From Clostridiales bacterium (GTDB lineage Bacteria; Bacillota; Clostridia; Saccharofermentanales; Saccharofermentanaceae), in contig JAFZZM010000018.1 in NCBI GenBank assembly GCA_017615755.1, positions 1 to 52,866 on the forward strand: a stretch of 52,866 nt of DNA, read 5' to 3'. The position numbers were made by a program, and so were the translations under genes. The notes beneath the pieces are model-generated. The model was not told the DNA's origin and did no database searches. It was given only the letters and a program-made list of their open reading frames with translations. Each line of letters opens with the position of its first letter. Within the stretch, counting starts at the first letter, position 1. This document shows, piece after piece, positions 37,097 through 46,248 of this stretch.

Positions 37097-38608
37097 ATGA
37101 GACTGTTTAAGAAAGACAAGCCTTTCTATAAGAGTGTTTTTGTTTTAGGATTCCCGATCGCGCTCCAGACGCTGGTGACGGTGTTTGTCGGTATGCTCGA
37201 CAACATCATGCTCAGCCATCATTCGCAGGATGCTTTTTCCGCGGCCTCGCTGGCCAATGCCTATATCAGCTTTTTCCAGATCTTCTGCATGGGTCTGGGC
37301 ATGGGTGCGTCGGTACTTGTTTCCCGTTACTATGGCATGAAGAAAGCCCATACCGAGGTTGAGAAAGCAGAGCACGCTCTGAGACAGACCATCACCTTGA
37401 TGCTGCGCCTGATGTTTGTCTTTGCCACGGTTTTTGCAATCGGTGCAATTGCCATCCCGCGTCTCGTCATGAAAATGTACACGAGTGAAGATGCTCTCAT
37501 CGATCTGGGTTCCACTTATCTGCGCTATTCCGCGCTGACGTTCTTCTTCCTCGGCCTTTCGCTGGTCATCGCCATCGTTCTCCGAAGTGTAGGACAGTCG
37601 CGCTTTCCGCTTTATGTATCGCTTGGTGCGCTGGTCGTCAACCTCGGCGGTAACTATATCCTCATCTTCGGTCATTTCGGTGCGCCGAAAATGGGCATCG
37701 CCGGTGCCGCGATCGCGACTTTCGTAGCCCGCGTCTGCGAGGCTATGGCCGACCTGATCTATCTTCTCGTCTACGACAAAAAGATCGGCTACCGGATACG
37801 TCATTTCTTCATGAATACCCGTTCGCTCCTGCATGAATACATCCGCGTCTGCATTCCTGTACTCATCAGTGACGCGATCCTTGCTTTCGGCAACAATACC
37901 GTTACGATGGTCATCGGTCACCTCGGTGGAGACTTCGTTGCCGCCAATTCCATCACGACTGTCACCCAGCAGCTCAGCACCGTCATGATCCAGGGCGTTT
38001 GTCAGGCCGGCGCGATCATCACCGGACAGACACTGGGCCACGGTCACCGCGACAAGGCAGAAGAACAAGGCTGGCTCTTCCTCGGACTCGGCTTCGCACT
38101 CGGTTTCCTTTCCGCGCTGTTCATCTTCTTTACGAAGACTCCGGTCATCGCTTCGTATGGTCAGGAGACGACACCGGAAGCTGTCTCGATCGCGTACCAG
38201 CTACTTAACGCTATCAGTCTGATCATCATATTCCAGGCAACAAACAGCATCATGACAAAGGGCGTCCTCCGCGGTGGCGGCGACACCAGAATGCTGATGC
38301 TGGCAGATAATATCTTCCTTTGGGTCATGGCCATCCCGCTGGGCATCCTGGCCGGATACGTCCTTGACTTCCCGCCATTCTGGATCTACTTCTGCCTGAA
38401 GTCCGACCAGATTGCCAAGACCATCTGGTGTGTACTTCGTCTTCGCGGCAGAAAGTGGATCAAGAAGATCTCCACCGGCGACAACGATAAAATCACCGAT
38501 GCAAGATCCGTCTCCGCTTCTTCTTCCGAAGAAGTGGATGTGGTCGACACCGATGTTGTCAAAGAGACTTCTTTTGATAAGGAGTCTTCTAAAAATACCG
38601 TATCTTAA
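37097..38608 (+). CDS. MATE family efflux transporter
   Basis: A second, distinct MATE protein of 503 residues. The N-terminal FYKSVFVLGFPIALQTLVTV and VGMLDNIMLSHHSQDAFSAASLANAY segments are typical of the family. About 12 transmembrane helices fill residues 12-445. The last 55 residues form a hydrophilic, Asp/Ser/Thr-rich cytoplasmic tail that is unusual for MATE proteins. It lies 20 bp before the GH51 gene and probably shares its promoter. That pairing suggests either a link to plant-derived toxic compounds or sugars, or simple chance. Confidence 0.92.
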   Translation: MRLFKKDKPFYKSVFVLGFPIALQTLVTVFVGMLDNIMLSHHSQDAFSAASLANAYISFFQIFCMGLGMGASVLVSRYYGMKKAHTEVEKAEHALRQTITLMLRLMFVFATVFAIGAIAIPRLVMKMYTSEDALIDLGSTYLRYSALTFFFLGLSLVIAIVLRSVGQSRFPLYVSLGALVVNLGGNYILIFGHFGAPKMGIAGAAIATFVARVCEAMADLIYLLVYDKKIGYRIRHFFMNTRSLLHEYIRVCIPVLISDAILAFGNNTVTMVIGHLGGDFVAANSITTVTQQLSTVMIQGVCQAGAIITGQTLGHGHRDKAEEQGWLFLGLGFALGFLSALFIFFTKTPVIASYGQETTPEAVSIAYQLLNAISLIIIFQATNSIMTKGVLRGGGDTRMLMLADNIFLWVMAIPLGILAGYVLDFPPFWIYFCLKSDQIAKTIWCVLRLRGRKWIKKISTGDNDKITDARSVSASSSEEVDVVDTDVVKETSFDKESSKNTVS

Positions 38609-38628
38609 GAAAACAGGAGGAATTCATT

Positions 38629-40284
38629 ATGGCCAGACGCGCAAGGATCACCATTCACCCGGACTTCCCCATCGGAGACATCTCCCCACGGTTGTTCAGT
38701 GCTTTTCTCGAACCAATCGGAACCATGGTAAATGGAACGATGTACAACCCGAAACATCCGACTGCGGACGAGCAGGGTTTTCGTACCGACTTTATAAAAG
38801 CACTTGCCGCGACGGGTCTTCCTGCTGTCCGTCTTCCGGGCGGAAACTTCGTTTCGGCCTGGCAGTGGAAGGATTCCATCGGACCGAAGGACCAGCGTAA
38901 GGTCCACCTTGATCCGGCCTGGTTCCAGTACATCACGAACGATGTCGGTCATGACGAGTATCTCCAGTGGACAGAGAAAGTCGGCACGGCGCCGCTTTAT
39001 ACCATCAACCTCGGCACCGGCACCATGCAGGATGCCATGGACCTCGTTGAGTACACCAACCACGAAGGCGGCACATACTGGTCTGACCTTAGAAGAAAGA
39101 ACGGTCACGAAAAGCCGTACGGCGTCGACACCTGGTATCTCGGCAATGAGATGGACGGACACTGGCAGCTCGGTTCCTGGGAGAAAGATCCTTTCGGATA
39201 CGGTGTGCGCTGTCATGAGCTTTCGAAAGCCATCAAGTGGATCGACCCGAAGATCAAGACGGCGGTCTGCGGTTCTTCGGCGCCTTTCATGGAGCATTTC
39301 CCGGAATGGGATGAGAAAGTCCTCGACCAGTGCTACGACGTGGTCGACTACGTTTCCGTGCACCACTACCACAGCGCGCCTCCGGGAGACATGCTTGCCC
39401 TCCTCGGCGGTTCTGCCTACTACGAAGACTACATCAACAACGAAGTCGCCATGTTTGATTTCGTTGCATCCAAGCACCGTTCGCCGAAGAAGATGATGCT
39501 TTCCTTCGATGAATTCGGCGGTATCATCCGTCCGAACTCTCCGCTCAATCCGGGCTGGGGACGCTACAACATGGCTCGCGTGCACTATCGCGTTGACCCG
39601 GAGAGAAAGTACATCCTCCACGATCCGGACAACATGCCCGACCGCCCGTTCCCGGGTGGAGATATGGAGCACATGCTCTCCATGGCATCTATCCAGCTCG
39701 CGATGCTGCGTCACGCCGACCGCGTCAAAATCGCCTGCATGACGGGTGGTCTTTTCGCTCTGTGTGCCAGCAACCACGACACAGTCTGGCGCACGGCTTC
39801 CCACTACTGCTTCATGTCACTTCTGGCTCTCGCCCGTGGCACATCCATGCAGGTCAAAGTGGATTCCGAGACCTTTGATCTCCCGGGCTACGCCATCGAC
39901 GACACATCCCAATACACCGGCAAAGACGGCCTGAACTACATCGACAGCGCCTGCGCCTGGGATTCCGACAAAGGCATCCTGACCGTCTTCATCATCAACC
40001 GGAACGAGAAGGAAAACTATCCGGTCACACTCGACCTCCGCGGTTTTAACGGCAGACTCACCCGCGTTCCGGACGAGGCCGAGGGCGGCGTTGCAGCAGC
40101 TGCTTCCGCTCCGATCCAATTCGAGCACACCGAGATTGCAAGCGACGACCTCTCGATCGTGACCCAGCCGGACAACGACACGCTCTTCACACCAAAGCTC
40201 GTTTCCGACGACAAATTTGCCGATGGCCTCTTCGAGACCCACGTCAAACCACTCTCCTGGAACGTGATCAAGTTCAGCATCTGA
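38629..40284 (+). CDS. alpha-N-arabinofuranosidase, GH51
   Basis: A 551-residue intracellular GH51 enzyme (no signal peptide) that removes alpha-L-arabinofuranosyl groups from arabinoxylan or arabinan oligosaccharides. The barrel has the family N-terminal FLEPIGTMVNGTMYNPKHPT-like segment and VRLPGGNFVSAWQWKD. The acid/base is Glu174 in LGNEMDG and the nucleophile Glu295 in LSFDEFGG. A C-terminal beta domain completes it. AGGAGG precedes the ATG. It is the last gene of the MATE-GH51 unit. An internal copy of the AAAAGCACTT motif falls in the coding strand near residue 57. Confidence 0.94.
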   Translation: MARRARITIHPDFPIGDISPRLFSAFLEPIGTMVNGTMYNPKHPTADEQGFRTDFIKALAATGLPAVRLPGGNFVSAWQWKDSIGPKDQRKVHLDPAWFQYITNDVGHDEYLQWTEKVGTAPLYTINLGTGTMQDAMDLVEYTNHEGGTYWSDLRRKNGHEKPYGVDTWYLGNEMDGHWQLGSWEKDPFGYGVRCHELSKAIKWIDPKIKTAVCGSSAPFMEHFPEWDEKVLDQCYDVVDYVSVHHYHSAPPGDMLALLGGSAYYEDYINNEVAMFDFVASKHRSPKKMMLSFDEFGGIIRPNSPLNPGWGRYNMARVHYRVDPERKYILHDPDNMPDRPFPGGDMEHMLSMASIQLAMLRHADRVKIACMTGGLFALCASNHDTVWRTASHYCFMSLLALARGTSMQVKVDSETFDLPGYAIDDTSQYTGKDGLNYIDSACAWDSDKGILTVFIINRNEKENYPVTLDLRGFNGRLTRVPDEAEGGVAAAASAPIQFEHTEIASDDLSIVTQPDNDTLFTPKLVSDDKFADGLFETHVKPLSWNVIKFSI

Positions 40285-40314
40285 GTCGGGATCAACTGAT
40301 TTCAGCAGCAAGCG

Positions 40315-40343
40315 AGCACGCCGCACGATCGGCGTGCTTTTTT
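40315..40343 (+). terminator. GH51 terminator
   Basis: AGCACGCCG pairs with CGGCGTGCT around CACGAT, followed by TTTTT, about 30 bp after the stop. Confidence 0.92.
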
Positions 40344-40344
40344 A

Positions 40345-40683
40345 TGACTACGCTCCTACGGCGCGGCAGTGTTTTCCCAGCCGAACTCGGCCGCCGGATC
40401 GGCCATACAGTCGTAATTGAGAAAAATAGCTTCTGCGCCCGTATTTTTAGACCTGTTTTTCAGCAAAAGTCGGTCGGAATCCGGAAAACCATCGAATACG
40501 ACCGACTTTCACAAAGAAAAAACTCGAAAAGCATCGTTTAGTACGGTCGAAAAGCACTTAATCGTCCATTTCGCCTGCCACCCCTTCTCTCAGGTATGGG
40601 CGCAAACCACAAAATCCTCTATTATGACCGACACTGTACGGGCTCTAGGCGCTAAATTGCCGATTCCGACCGACACCCTTGCG
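40345..40683. other. non-coding stretch with CGGTCG/CGACCG repeats
   Basis: No convincing gene is seen here. Short open frames lack ribosome binding sites and protein-like composition. AAAGTCGGTCG (40466-40476) and CGACCGACTTT (40499-40509) are a perfect 11-bp inverted repeat with a 22-nt loop. Three further copies of CGGTCG or GACCGAC lie near 40544, 40627 and 40675. An AAAAGCACTT motif is at 40550. Function unknown. Confidence 0.5.
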
Positions 40684-40718
40684 AAAAAAGAGCACCCGGT
40701 TCGCCCGGATGCTCTCTC
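40684..40718 (-). terminator. terminator of the DUF4214 surface protein gene
   Basis: On the minus strand AGAGCATCCGG pairs with CCGGGTGCTCT around GCGAA, followed by TTTTTTCGC. Confidence 0.92.
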
Positions 40719-40742
40719 TTCCATTTTCATCTCCAAAAGCAC

Positions 40743-43700
40743 TTAAATCGTTCCGCGATCGATTCCATACTGCTTGCAGATATTCGTGAACTCTTCGCTC
40801 TGTCCGAAGAATGCCATAACAGTATCCTTTGTCTGCGTTCCCTCGGCAATCGCGCCTACCCAGTAATCCACTTCACTTGCTTCCGGTTCGCGTCCCATAA
40901 AGGTCGTGTAAAGTCTTCTTACATACTCATTGTCCTTCAGCTTGAAGCCGATGAATTCAGCGCTTGTGAAGAATTCCTTCGCAGCGGAACATCCTGTCTG
41001 CTCGAGGTTAGTCAGTGCCAAACTCCAGTACTTCAGACCGCCTTCTTCCGGCTCACGTCCGAGGCACTCGGTGTAGAGTCGTTTCGCGAAATTGGTCGCG
41101 TTCTTAGAAGCAAACTCTGCCTTCGCGTGCGGTGCGCCGGACTTGACTCCGTAGGTCGCGCAAACATTGCACCACTCAGTGGAATCAATGAAGCCCATAA
41201 TGACATCTTCTTTCGTCATCTTTCCGCTCTTGAGCGAATCGACCCAGAACTTCTTTCCGGCCGCTTCGGATGCGCGGTCGAAGAAGGTAAGATACAAGGT
41301 CTCGACGAAGTCTTCTTCGTTCAAACCACGGTTGAGGAACTCAGGTGCTTCGATCAGGAAGAAGTGTGCGCAATCACCACCTGTGCGATTACCACTATTG
41401 ATCTCATTGACCCAGAATTCTTTTCCTTCCGGTTCAGACGGACGGTTCAGCGCAATCGTATAAAGACGTTCTACAAACTCCGCGATGGAACGGTCCTTCG
41501 GCGCTACCGGAGTCGGTGTCGGATCACCCGGCTTCGGTGTTGCACCTGTTGGCATCGGAGTTGCACCCGTTGGCTTCGGCGTCGCGCCTGTCGGCTTCGG
41601 TGTTGCCCCGGTCGGCACAGGCGTAACCACAGTCGGCTTTGGTGTTGCACCCGTTGGCATCGGAGTTGCACCTGTTGGCATCGGAGTTGCACCCGTTGGC
41701 TTCGGCGTCGCACCTGTTGGCTTCGGTGTCGCACCCGTTGGCTTCGGCGTCGCACCTGTCGGCTTCGGTGTAGCACCCGTCGGCTTCGGTATTGCAGTCG
41801 GTGTCGGCGCCGGTGTCTTAAATGACTTGGTAATGATCAGAGCACCGGTTCCATCGATCTTGTAAGAAACCGCACTTCCGTTTACGCTGGCAGCCGTCTT
41901 AACAGTCGCCGTATTCTTGAAGAAATAGCCATCCTTCGGTGTAACTCTGATCGTAGCTGTATATGTCTTGTTATGCTCGATCCGCTCTGCCGGACTCCAG
42001 CTGAGAGTTGCTGTAGCAATATCCGCACCCAGACTGCAGATGATTTTATTATCGGCCATTCTTCCGACAACAGGCTCATCGAGATCGGTGATCTCAACAT
42101 TACGGATATATCCGCACTTGTGGCAGAAATCTGTATCCGCGTCATATTCATGCTGGAGTGCTTCACGAGTACGACCGCAGATATCGCATTCCGTATCATC
42201 ACAATCAGAATAAACGTGTGCATCTACATGAACATATTTGCTTGCCCAATCGATATCGGAAACGCCATCAACAAGAGAAGCCGAATCAGAAGAATTACCC
42301 TGATATATCTTGAACGGAATTCCGTCTTTGCCCGGCTTGGTGCTCAGATCAACTTTAATACCATCATGTACAACGATACCGCCTTCGCATGACAGAGTCA
42401 GTTCAGAATGATCCTGGACTTCAAAAATATACTGTTTACCGTTGGACAGAGAGTTATCCACGGGCATACCCTCTCCACCTAAGTTATAGACGGAATTACC
42501 AGTCATAATAGCGTGGAATACAACTCCGGAAGAACTGTATCCTTCTTTACCGTAACAACGGAGAGCCGTGGATGTGCCGCCTCCCTTGGGGAGAAAAGGA
42601 ACCTTGATGTCAAGCTCGCATTCACCTTCGCAAGTACATGATCTGTATGAGAAAATGCCTGCGGTAAGAGTATCATCTGTTTCTGTAGTCAGATCCAGAC
42701 AGACATCGGAATCCACGATCGACAGATGCTCCGCTTCCAGACCGGTTCTTCGGTTGGCCGCTCCGCCGATGGTCAAGTCGATATCAGATCCACTGATATG
42801 CACATAGTCATCAGCATAAATACCTTGGAGAGAAGCAGCTTTCGAACTATCTGAAGAGCTCTCTGTGCTTCCGATCGTCATATCGATCTTGGCACCCATG
42901 ATCTGCAGAGAAGCCTCTTTGACGCTTCCTTGTCTCTTCGCAAAGATTCCATACAGATCCGAATAGTCCGCCGTCTTGTTACCGGTAATAACGCCTGTGA
43001 TCTCGCTTCGCTCATCGATCGCAGCGGAATTATATATCAGGATACCGGCAGAAGGATGTCCTACCTTGTTGATTTCAAAATTCAAAGAAGATTCTTCTAA
43101 TATCAACTCCTGGTATGGAAACAGATTATTCTCCGGTGCACAGAAGATTCCCCGGATACCGCGGCCCTTGGCATCATCCACTTTAATATTGATCGATGCA
43201 TTGCCTGCGAAAAAGTCCTCTGTTGCCTGGATCACGGAAAGCTCATTGCTCGACTCGGTTTCGAAACTCTGCTCGATGGATAAAGTCATATTCGTGATCG
43301 TCAGACCTTCATGTGTGGATATGACCGGAGTCTCACTTGATTTAGAGACCTTCAGGTCAAGAAAATCCTTATCTCTTCCGTTCTTTCCCTTAAACACCAG
43401 GTTAATTCCGGTGAACGGCTGAGCTCCTTCGTTTTCGATGATGTGGAGAGAATTCTTTCCATCAAAGATTATCTCTACCGGATCACAGTTTTCTGCACAG
43501 GCGTAAAAGAATGAGGTACTTGTGACCTTTCCTTCAACGTTGAGGTTTCGGAATTCTGCCTTACACTCTTTCGGATAGTATGCGAAATTCCAATCTCCAT
43601 TCTCGGAAACCTCTTCCTTATCCAGATATATACCATCCTCGAAGACCCTGTAATAAACGTTATCCGTTTTCGATGCCAGGTCCATGGTCCCTAAGAAGTG

Positions 43701-43811
43701 CATCTCCTTCATTTTCGGATCATCTGCTCTGACTACCGCTGAAAAAGCACTTACCGCTCCTACAAAAACAGCCAGAACAGCAACCCATGTTGCAATTACC
43801 TTTTTGTACAT
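40743..43811 (-). CDS. secreted surface protein with Pro/Thr repeats and four DUF4214-like repeats
   Basis: A 1022-residue exported protein. Residues 1-28 are a signal peptide (VIATWVAVLAVFVGAVSAFS core). Residues about 30-545 are rich in short beta strands and Ser/Asp/Gly, like a parallel beta-helix. Cys-pair segments follow (ECDICGR, FCHKCGY). A domain with YTATIRVTPKDGYFF (about 590-660) resembles bacterial surface Ig-like modules. Residues about 665-765 are tandem seven-residue repeats KPTGATP or MPTGATP. The last 250 residues hold four DUF4214-like repeats (FVERLYTIALNRPSEPEGKEFWV, FVETLYLTFFDR, FAKRLYTECLGR, YVRRLYTTFMGR). DUF4214 is common in clostridial surface and toxin-like proteins and may bind cell-wall or glycan. 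AGGAGG precedes the ATG. Confidence 0.88.
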   Translation of the reverse strand: MYKKVIATWVAVLAVFVGAVSAFSAVVRADDPKMKEMHFLGTMDLASKTDNVYYRVFEDGIYLDKEEVSENGDWNFAYYPKECKAEFRNLNVEGKVTSTSFFYACAENCDPVEIIFDGKNSLHIIENEGAQPFTGINLVFKGKNGRDKDFLDLKVSKSSETPVISTHEGLTITNMTLSIEQSFETESSNELSVIQATEDFFAGNASINIKVDDAKGRGIRGIFCAPENNLFPYQELILEESSLNFEINKVGHPSAGILIYNSAAIDERSEITGVITGNKTADYSDLYGIFAKRQGSVKEASLQIMGAKIDMTIGSTESSSDSSKAASLQGIYADDYVHISGSDIDLTIGGAANRRTGLEAEHLSIVDSDVCLDLTTETDDTLTAGIFSYRSCTCEGECELDIKVPFLPKGGGTSTALRCYGKEGYSSSGVVFHAIMTGNSVYNLGGEGMPVDNSLSNGKQYIFEVQDHSELTLSCEGGIVVHDGIKVDLSTKPGKDGIPFKIYQGNSSDSASLVDGVSDIDWASKYVHVDAHVYSDCDDTECDICGRTREALQHEYDADTDFCHKCGYIRNVEITDLDEPVVGRMADNKIICSLGADIATATLSWSPAERIEHNKTYTATIRVTPKDGYFFKNTATVKTAASVNGSAVSYKIDGTGALIITKSFKTPAPTPTAIPKPTGATPKPTGATPKPTGATPKPTGATPKPTGATPMPTGATPMPTGATPKPTVVTPVPTGATPKPTGATPKPTGATPMPTGATPKPGDPTPTPVAPKDRSIAEFVERLYTIALNRPSEPEGKEFWVNEINSGNRTGGDCAHFFLIEAPEFLNRGLNEEDFVETLYLTFFDRASEAAGKKFWVDSLKSGKMTKEDVIMGFIDSTEWCNVCATYGVKSGAPHAKAEFASKNATNFAKRLYTECLGREPEEGGLKYWSLALTNLEQTGCSAAKEFFTSAEFIGFKLKDNEYVRRLYTTFMGREPEASEVDYWVGAIAEGTQTKDTVMAFFGQSEEFTNICKQYGIDRGTI
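41530..41790 (-). repeat. 21-bp minisatellite encoding PTGATP repeats
   Basis: About twelve tandem 21-bp units encode [K/M/V]PTGATP, with one KPTVVTP and a final KPGDPTP. Units differ only at a few codon positions, so length variation by slippage or recombination is expected. The product is a stiff spacer between the surface domain and the DUF4214 repeats. Confidence 0.9.
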
Positions 43812-43870
43812 AACAACCTCCTGTTTTCAAATTCCACTGCCCGATAATTCGGGCTGACACACACACGCTA

Positions 43871-43899
43871 ATGATAATAAAAAATCACTAACTATTCAA
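43871..43899 (-). promoter_or_regulatory. promoter of the DUF4214 surface protein gene
   Basis: TTGAAT (43899-43894) and TATCAT (43876-43871) on the minus strand are 17 bp apart, 60 bp upstream of the start. Confidence 0.75.
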
Positions 43900-43933
43900 C
43901 GGCAAGAGGCGATTTAATCCGTTCCTTTCAAAC

Positions 43934-43978
43934 AAAAAAGCGAACCGCTCACGGTATCAATTCCCGCAAGCGGTTCGA
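43934..43978 (-). terminator. terminator of the 44006 lipoprotein gene
   Basis: On the minus strand CGAACCGCT and AGCGGTTCG pair around a 19-nt loop and are followed by CTTTTTTG. Confidence 0.88.
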
Positions 43979-44005
43979 ACAATCAGTATATCTGTTGATC
44001 TGTTA

Positions 44006-45262
44006 TTATGCAGCTGCTTCCGTCATTTCGGTCGCATCCGTTGTGGCTGTCGTATCAGCAGCATCCGCACTGCCACCGTTTCCGCCCTCACGCAGTTCTT
44101 TGATCGGAGCATAAAGTCCGAACAGGGAATACAGAAGATCAGAGAAATCGTCGGTCGAGATGCTCTCGCCGTCAAGCTTTGCGAAAGTAAAAGCACCATC
44201 CGTGTTGACCGGGATCTCGGTCTGTGTAGCTACGAGCTTATCGATAAATCCATTGATCAGATCCTGATCGACCTTCATATCCTCAACAGTAACGTCTGTC
44301 TTGGTATACTCTTCCAGCGCTGCATCAAAAGCCTCTTCCAGAGCTTTGTCGATATTCGGGTAACTGAATGTGACGGAAACTTCCTTATCACTGTTGGTGA
44401 ATGTCCACTTGAGATCCTTCACGATCTTACTGAAGAAAGCTTCAAACTTGGTATACTGCTCTTCTGTGATCGAATCCGGTGCAAAGCCATAGAGATACAG
44501 GATATTGCAGTAAGCAGACTCTCTCCACTCTTTTGCGAATTCGGAACCATCATCATCGAAGATCTTCACATACTCTGTGTTGTCATCGAGGACCGCCGCC
44601 TTCAACTCTGTGTCGAGGAAGTAAGCGGCATCGTAGTAATATTCACTCTCGAAAACGACCTCATCAACGGAATACTTTCCGCCGGATTCCTTCGCCTTGA
44701 TCGTCATTGTGCAAAGATAGTGTTCAGCAGATTCGAATGTAGCCTTATACTCTGTTCCGACTACTTCGTTATTCAGGAAAGCCTGCGGCAGTGCTGCTTC
44801 AAAAGCATCCTTGCTGTCATACTTCTGTCCCAGTTCCATAGCACCCGGAAGCATAACATTACCGGACTTGCTGTTGAATGTCATCTTCTCGATCCAGCAA
44901 TCCTTCAGGTTCAGTGTCTCCTGCTCGATGTTGAGAGCCTTGATCTCCACGGTCTTCGAAGAACTCTTCTTGGAAGAAAGTTCGAGCGCACCTGTGGACC
45001 AGTTGTACTCCAGAGTCTCGTCCTCGATGTCCTTGATATTTGTCGGATACTTAAAGCCGTTATCCAGCATGTCCTTAACTTTTACCGGGAAATTGATTAC
45101 TTCTCCCTGACAGTAGATCTTACCGATCGATGCATCGTCAAATGCTGCCGGCAGTGCTACCTGCGCTTCCGTCTTCCATTTACCGTTGTCACAAGCAGTC
45201 AAAGATCCAAGGATCATGGCGCCCGCGAGAACCATCGCAATCTTCTTTACGAAACTTTTCAT
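44006..45262 (-). CDS. lipoprotein of unknown function
   Basis: A 418-residue exported lipoprotein. The signal peptide ends LTAC with Cys24 as the lipid site. The mature domain begins ALPAAFDDASIGKIYCQGEVINFPVKVKDML (two adjacent blocks), a pattern seen in clostridial lipoproteins of unknown role, and it ends with a Thr/Ala/Asp-rich tail. No catalytic motif was seen. AGGAAGGG precedes the ATG. It has its own strong promoter and terminator, so it is a single-gene unit. Confidence 0.8.
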   Translation of the reverse strand: MKSFVKKIAMVLAGAMILGSLTACDNGKWKTEAQVALPAAFDDASIGKIYCQGEVINFPVKVKDMLDNGFKYPTNIKDIEDETLEYNWSTGALELSSKKSSSKTVEIKALNIEQETLNLKDCWIEKMTFNSKSGNVMLPGAMELGQKYDSKDAFEAALPQAFLNNEVVGTEYKATFESAEHYLCTMTIKAKESGGKYSVDEVVFESEYYYDAAYFLDTELKAAVLDDNTEYVKIFDDDGSEFAKEWRESAYCNILYLYGFAPDSITEEQYTKFEAFFSKIVKDLKWTFTNSDKEVSVTFSYPNIDKALEEAFDAALEEYTKTDVTVEDMKVDQDLINGFIDKLVATQTEIPVNTDGAFTFAKLDGESISTDDFSDLLYSLFGLYAPIKELREGGNGGSADAADTTATTDATEMTEAAA

Positions 45263-45310
45263 ACTATATCCCTTCCTGCAATAACTATAATGATGTCATA
45301 CCAAAGAGTA

Positions 45311-45339
45311 ATTATACTTACCCGAAAAGCCGATGGCAA
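45311..45339 (-). promoter_or_regulatory. promoter of the 44006 lipoprotein gene
   Basis: TTGCCA (45339-45334) and TATAAT (45316-45311) on the minus strand are 17 bp apart, about 50 bp before the start. Confidence 0.85.
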
Positions 45340-45346
45340 TAGGGTT

Positions 45347-46078
45347 TTACAAGAATAACCGGCCGAGTTTTCGGGTAAAACGACGGATCGGGTGAAGGCT
45401 GTTCAGCCGCCAGAAAAGCTCTGCAACGAAAATACCTGCAGGAATATCCAGAAGTACGTGCTGTTTGGTAAATACCGTGGACATGCAGATCAAGATCGCA
45501 AACAAAAACGAAACCGCTTTAAAAATGCGGGGCACGCCTCTTTCGTCGTAGATGCAGCGGAAACAGAACCAGCTTTCCAGACAGTGGATCGACGGGAAAA
45601 GATTCGTCGGCGCGTCACTCTTATAGATCAGGCTCAGAAGGCGCACGCTCAGACCGGTTCCGGTCAGATCAGGACGCACGAGCGTAGACGGGATCAGAAT
45701 AAAGATCACCGCGCAAGTGATTTTGGCACTGATATTGGAAAGAGAAAAACGGAACGCGTGCTCACTGCTCTTTCGAAGATAGTAGTACGTGATCAGGTAC
45801 CAGAACGGGAATGCCAGAACATAGATGATCGTGAAGACCGGGAGTACGGAGATCTTGGCGTCCAGGCTGCTGGACATGTTTACATAGGAACGTCCCATCA
45901 TGACGTTAATGAAATGGGGAACGTAATACGAGGACAGATTGCCTACGATCAGAATGATCAGCGGGATCAGCATATACTTCGGAAGAGCCTTCTTAATAAA
46001 CGGTTCTTTGCAAAGCGTGGCTGTTCCGTCCGTATTCAGTTGTCGGTTGAAAACGTGGAAATCCGTATCCGATCTCAT
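45347..46078 (-). CDS. PAP2-like membrane phosphatase
   Basis: A 243-residue membrane protein with about six transmembrane helices and the PAP2/inositol-phosphorylceramide-synthase type active site. VRPDLTG gives the first basic motif in reduced form. FPSIHCLES carries the conserved histidine of PSxH, and STVFTKQHVLLDIPAG gives the final H-x3-D motif. Such enzymes dephosphorylate lipid phosphates or transfer head groups at the outer membrane face. The substrate cannot be told. AAAGGGG lies 6 bp before the ATG. It appears to be a single gene. Confidence 0.85.
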   Translation of the reverse strand: MRSDTDFHVFNRQLNTDGTATLCKEPFIKKALPKYMLIPLIILIVGNLSSYYVPHFINVMMGRSYVNMSSSLDAKISVLPVFTIIYVLAFPFWYLITYYYLRKSSEHAFRFSLSNISAKITCAVIFILIPSTLVRPDLTGTGLSVRLLSLIYKSDAPTNLFPSIHCLESWFCFRCIYDERGVPRIFKAVSFLFAILICMSTVFTKQHVLLDIPAGIFVAELFWRLNSLHPIRRFTRKLGRLFL

Positions 46079-46188
46079 GAAATGCCCCTTTAATAATCAC
46101 CAAACTCCATCAAGCATTATAACACACAAACTCCGGTGCATTTCTCAATTATTCAGGATAAGAGGGAAAACTTCACCCGCCCGCACGG

Positions 46189-46222
46189 CAAAAAAGAGAG
46201 CGCCACGGGCGAGGCGCTCTCT
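46189..46222 (-). terminator. terminator of the sigma/anti-sigma operon
   Basis: On the minus strand AGAGAGCGCC pairs with GGCGCTCTCT around TCGCCCGT, followed by TTTTTT. Confidence 0.92.
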
Positions 46223-46248
46223 GTAAATGGAGTTGACTCATAGGAGGG

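Noticed and set aside
40417..40746. 109-codon frame in the gap after the GH51 gene
   Set aside because: No ribosome binding site, runs through the terminator of the opposite gene and has no protein-like pattern.
41504..41800. CRISPR-like array from regular 21-bp units
   Set aside because: Units are contiguous, in frame and encode PTGATP; there are no spacers.
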